Assembly: GCA_003695455.1 (NCBI GenBank) | Contig: RFJF01000617.1 | Coordinates: 1 to 7,537 of the forward strand | DNA from: Chloroflexota bacterium | GTDB taxonomy: Bacteria > Chloroflexota > Anaerolineae > 4572-78 > J111 | Length of the DNA: 7,537 nt | Reading direction: 5' to 3' | Shown: positions 5,063 through 7,537 of the stretch, in pieces | Position numbering within the stretch: position 1 is the first letter of the stretch | Layout: the number at the start of each line of letters is the position of its first letter | Notes under the pieces: model-generated | Told to the model about the DNA's origin: nothing | The model's input: only the letters and a program-made list of their open reading frames with translations | Database searches by the model: none | Made by a program: the position numbers and the translations under genes

Positions 5063-6925
5063 TTACTCGTCTTCCATCTCTTCCAGCTCCATCAGCCAGT
5101 CGTGAACCAGCCCGGCGCTGGGCGAACGGATATCTTCAAAAATGGAATGAGCCTGTTTGAGATATGTTTTGGCCTGCTCAATTTGACCCAAGTCGCGGTA
5201 GGCCAGCCCCAGATTGCCCAGGCTGTTGCCTTCGCTGCGCCGGTCGCCGGAGGCGCGGGCAGTGGCCAGCGCCTTTTCAAAATGCTCAATGGCCCATTTG
5301 GCGTGCCCCATGGTGCGGTACGTATCGCCCAGATTGCCCAACCACGCCCCCTCGCTGGGGCGGCCCAACTGCCACGAGGCAATCAACCCGATTTCGTTGG
5401 CGGTAATGCGGTCGGCCAGATATCCCTGCCGGTCCAGATAATCTTCAGTGGCGGCGGCCAGGCCGTGCGCAGCTTCCCATTCTGTCCACTCCACGCACTC
5501 TTTCATCACGTGCATAAAATGTACACGGTCGGCTTCCAGCACCGAGTCGCCTTTGGGGCCGGCGGCGCCGTGTTCCCAGGCCAGCGCCATAAAATAGGTA
5601 GCCAGCCGCCGGATTGCTTTGGGCGGCGGGGTAAGATTTTGTTTGGCGTAGGTGTAAATAAACGGGTGACTGATTTCAAATCGTTCGCCAAACCACCACA
5701 GCAGGCCGTACTTGCTCAATTCTCTGAGCGCCAGCCGAACTTGCGGAACCTGCCGGGGTTGTTTCTGCTGAAACAGGCCACGGATGGCCGAAACCAGGCC
5801 GTGACCGGGTTGAATGGCCAATGTTTTGTACACGGCCTCCGGGTCAAACGGGGCCAGGGTGAGCAGGCCGGCCACGGCCAGCGCCTGCCGCGCGGTTTCG
5901 CTAACCTGGCCCAGGCTGTAATCCAGCACCAGCGGTAATACGTTTTGCGGGCGTTCTTCTGTACTCATTTGGGGCAGCGGCGTGGTTTCCAGCCAGGCCA
6001 GATAATCGGCGGCGTTGATTTTTTGGGCGCTCACAAATTGGCCTGCCAGCCGAATTGCCAGCGGCAATCCGCCCAGCAATCCGGCAATCCGGGCGGTCAC
6101 ATCATCGGTTTGCCAGCCTGCCCACGCTTTGAACATTTGCGAGGCGGCCTCGGCGGGCAGGGGGCCCACCGGAAACTGGTCTGTAATGCTGTCAACGCAG
6201 GTGCGGCTGGTTACCAGCACGCCGCATTCGTTACATGCGGCCAAAATGCCCGGCAGGTCGTCGGCCAGTTCTGCGCCATCCAGCACCAGCAACACGCGGC
6301 GGTTGGACAGCGCCCGGTTCAGCGCCTCGTAGGGTGAGGGGATGGGTTCTTCGTGGAAAATGCGGGCAATTTCTTCAACGGCAATATCGGTACGCGGTTG
6401 GGTGTAAAAACTGTGATACACCACGCCATCGGGGAACATCTCCGGCGGCTGGTTGCGGACGGTCATTTTCCAGACCAGTTCTGCAGCCAGTGCGCTTTTG
6501 CCAACGCCGGCCGGCCCGCACAGATTGACAATGTGGCCCGGTTGCACAATTTCTGCCAGTTGCTCAAGTTCAGCATTGCGCCCGGTAAAATGCTCCGGGC
6601 GTGCGGGCCGTTGCAGCGGGCTCTGTGTTGTGGATTTTTGGGCGGCAGGTTTGGGAAAGAGGGCATCAAGTAATTTTTGGGCGGCTTTACGAATGTCGGG
6701 GTCCAGGTTAACCTGGTTTGCCGCAAACTCTTCTTCCAGAAACGCCCTGCGCCCCGGCGAGTCGGGTTTCTTTTCCAGCCGCTCCACTGCATCAACCAAA
6801 TCACTATCGCTGCCGTATTTTTGCCGGAGCAGTGATTTTAATTTTGAGTACGCGTTGGCAACGGCCGGGTTTTCCAGCCGGTTGCCTGCCACGGCAGATG
6901 TGATAGCTTTAATAATATTATCCAT
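5063..6925 (-). CDS. STAND-class NB-ARC ATPase with uncharacterised N-terminal domain and C-terminal TPRs
   Basis: This 620-residue protein is a signal-transduction ATPase with NLR/AP-ATPase architecture, expected to stay ADP-bound until a ligand triggers nucleotide exchange and oligomerisation. Residues 1-90 form a mostly helical, charged domain that I cannot assign, followed by a Pro/Gln/Ser-rich linker (about 91-111). NB-ARC begins at FTGR (113-116), with Walker A GPAGVGKS (137-144, K143), Walker B VLLVLDG (D216), TSR (239-241) and GGLPL (285-289). A winged-helix-like region follows, with an MHD-like ISH (H420). Helical sequence leads to two TPRs at about 528-561 and 568-601, sharing LGNLG 40 residues apart, and an acidic tail. 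No transmembrane segment is seen. The ATG at 6925 has AGGA (6937-6940) 11 nt upstream and its own promoter. Roles could be antiphage defence, programmed cell death or transcriptional signalling; the absence of a nuclease, protease, TIR or DNA-binding domain leaves this open. Confidence 0.93.
   Translation of the reverse strand: MDNIIKAITSAVAGNRLENPAVANAYSKLKSLLRQKYGSDSDLVDAVERLEKKPDSPGRRAFLEEEFAANQVNLDPDIRKAAQKLLDALFPKPAAQKSTTQSPLQRPARPEHFTGRNAELEQLAEIVQPGHIVNLCGPAGVGKSALAAELVWKMTVRNQPPEMFPDGVVYHSFYTQPRTDIAVEEIARIFHEEPIPSPYEALNRALSNRRVLLVLDGAELADDLPGILAACNECGVLVTSRTCVDSITDQFPVGPLPAEAASQMFKAWAGWQTDDVTARIAGLLGGLPLAIRLAGQFVSAQKINAADYLAWLETTPLPQMSTEERPQNVLPLVLDYSLGQVSETARQALAVAGLLTLAPFDPEAVYKTLAIQPGHGLVSAIRGLFQQKQPRQVPQVRLALRELSKYGLLWWFGERFEISHPFIYTYAKQNLTPPPKAIRRLATYFMALAWEHGAAGPKGDSVLEADRVHFMHVMKECVEWTEWEAAHGLAAATEDYLDRQGYLADRITANEIGLIASWQLGRPSEGAWLGNLGDTYRTMGHAKWAIEHFEKALATARASGDRRSEGNSLGNLGLAYRDLGQIEQAKTYLKQAHSIFEDIRSPSAGLVHDWLMELEEMEDE
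5208..5340 (-). repeat. 13-bp direct repeat marking duplicated TPR units
   Basis: The plus-strand sequence CCCAGATTGCCCA occurs at 5208-5220 and again at 5328-5340, exactly 120 bp apart. Both copies encode the LGNLG turn in successive TPRs of the STAND protein. The 40-residue period is longer than the classical 34 and resembles the long TPR units common in NB-ARC/TPR and kinesin-light-chain-like proteins. It reflects internal duplication, not a mobile element. Confidence 0.6.
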
Positions 6926-6966
6926 TGGGCGTTTTATCCTGCCTCACGTTGTTAAACGGTCATTCT

Positions 6967-6995
6967 ATCTTATCATACCTGCCTGCGGCTGGCAA
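6967..6995 (-). promoter_or_regulatory. Sigma70-like promoter of the STAND ATPase gene
   Basis: On the minus strand the -35 box is TTGCCA (6995-6990, 5 of 6) and the -10 box is TAAGAT (6972-6967, 4 of 6), with a 17-bp spacer. The expected start near 6960 leaves a leader of about 35 nt. The element occupies most of the 87-bp gap after the NHL gene. I see no strong terminator there, so read-through from the NHL gene cannot be excluded. Confidence 0.5.
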
Positions 6996-7012
6996 TCGGT
7001 TTTTTGGTGGGA

Positions 7013-7537
7013 TTATTGTTCTGTCTGAATTGCCGGAATCTGGAATTTCATCACCCGGTTGTTGTCTGAATCCACCACCAGCAGGTTACCCTGGGCGTCT
7101 GTTGTCAGGCCAACGGGCAGGCCAAACGAGGCCAAATCCTGCCCAAACTGCCCCCACGTAACCAGCACATCGCCGGTGCTGCCGTTGTAGGCAATCACGC
7201 GGTAGCCTTCGGGGTCGCTGATAATAACGCGGCCCTGCGGGTCTGTGGTAATGTAGGGTTTGTTGACCACGCTCTCGCTGTCCCAGCCGGCAACATCCCA
7301 CTGCAGAACAGGGTTGAAGTCGCGGTCAAATTTTTGCACCCGCCGGTTCCAGGTATCGGCCACATAAAAATTGCCTTCGGTGTCAATGGTGATGCCCACC
7401 GGTTCTTCAAATTTGCCGGGCACAATGCCGCCGCCGCCCCACAGTTGCAAAAACTGGCCGTCGGGGCTGAATTTTTCTACCCGTTTGTTGCCGGTGTCTG
7501 TAACGTACAGGTTGCCCTCACTGTCAATGGCAATGGC
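7013..7537 (-). CDS. NHL-repeat beta-propeller protein (partial, C-terminal end only)
   Basis: The frame is open from the right edge to TAA at 7013-7015, giving 174 visible residues; the start lies outside the window. The first in-window initiation-like codon (TTG at 7450) falls inside a repeat and is not a start. Four NHL units of 46, 48, 47 and 33 residues can be laid out (7400-7537, 7256-7399, 7115-7255, 7013-7114). Each follows the pattern D-x-x-G-N-hydrophobic-x-V-x-D-x-x-N-x-R-V with a K-F strand; the third is degenerate (D-P-E-G-Y-R-V). Such repeats build a six-bladed propeller used for protein, RNA or glycan binding, often extracytoplasmic. The last repeat stops right after its K-F strand, so the propeller probably closes with N-terminal sequence. 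In related bacteria such propellers can end large membrane or glycosyltransferase-like proteins; the missing part would decide. Confidence 0.92.
   Translation of the reverse strand, partial: AIAIDSEGNLYVTDTGNKRVEKFSPDGQFLQLWGGGGIVPGKFEEPVGITIDTEGNFYVADTWNRRVQKFDRDFNPVLQWDVAGWDSESVVNKPYITTDPQGRVIISDPEGYRVIAYNGSTGDVLVTWGQFGQDLASFGLPVGLTTDAQGNLLVVDSDNNRVMKFQIPAIQTEQ

Noticed and set aside
5102..5938. Long open frame (278 codons) on the plus strand antisense to the STAND gene
   Set aside because: It mirrors a strongly supported NB-ARC/TPR coding frame. Its translation has no recognisable domain, and its composition is that of a shadow frame.

Overview
The window looks like a chromosomal segment of a moderately GC-rich, free-living bacterium. 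The gene content (a receiver-first histidine kinase, an NB-ARC/TPR STAND ATPase, an NHL-repeat protein, a chemotaxis receptor with two HAMP domains) resembles what is often seen in Chloroflexota such as Anaerolineae-type lineages. That phylum guess is from general resemblance only, and no rRNA or tRNA is present to confirm it. I see no insertion sequence, CRISPR array, tRNA, rRNA or prophage gene.

Layout. Positions 1-1196 (minus strand) hold the N-terminal two thirds or so of a methyl-accepting chemotaxis protein, cut by the left edge. A 230-bp divergent intergenic region (1197-1426) follows, with a good sigma70-like promoter for the rightward gene and an operator-like dyad. Positions 1427-2515 (plus strand) encode a soluble protein with an N-terminal receiver domain and a C-terminal histidine kinase. 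It converges, with only 8 bp between stop codons, on typA/bipA (2524-4380, minus), a ribosome-binding translational GTPase. Reading on along the minus strand there are a short membrane-anchored DUF1499 protein (4481-4951), a 620-residue STAND ATPase with an uncharacterised N-terminal helical module and two C-terminal TPRs (5063-6925), and the C-terminal end of an NHL beta-propeller protein cut by the right edge (7013-7537).

Transcription. The four minus-strand genes on the right are separated by 87-111 bp gaps rather than tightly packed. The gap before the STAND gene and the gap before the DUF1499 gene each hold a promoter-like element with a 17-bp spacer. The gap between DUF1499 and typA holds a hairpin followed by a T run. 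These genes are therefore probably separate units, not one operon. The chemotaxis receptor and the receiver-kinase are divergently transcribed from a shared region and may be coupled in signalling, but this is only inference from position.

The most interesting element is the STAND ATPase. Its architecture (small N-terminal domain, NB-ARC NTPase, winged-helix-like segment, TPR sensor) is that of NLR-like bacterial conflict or signal-transduction ATPases. Its N-terminal domain is not one I can assign to a known catalytic effector, and no obvious effector gene sits next to it. Everything else is recognisable at family level.
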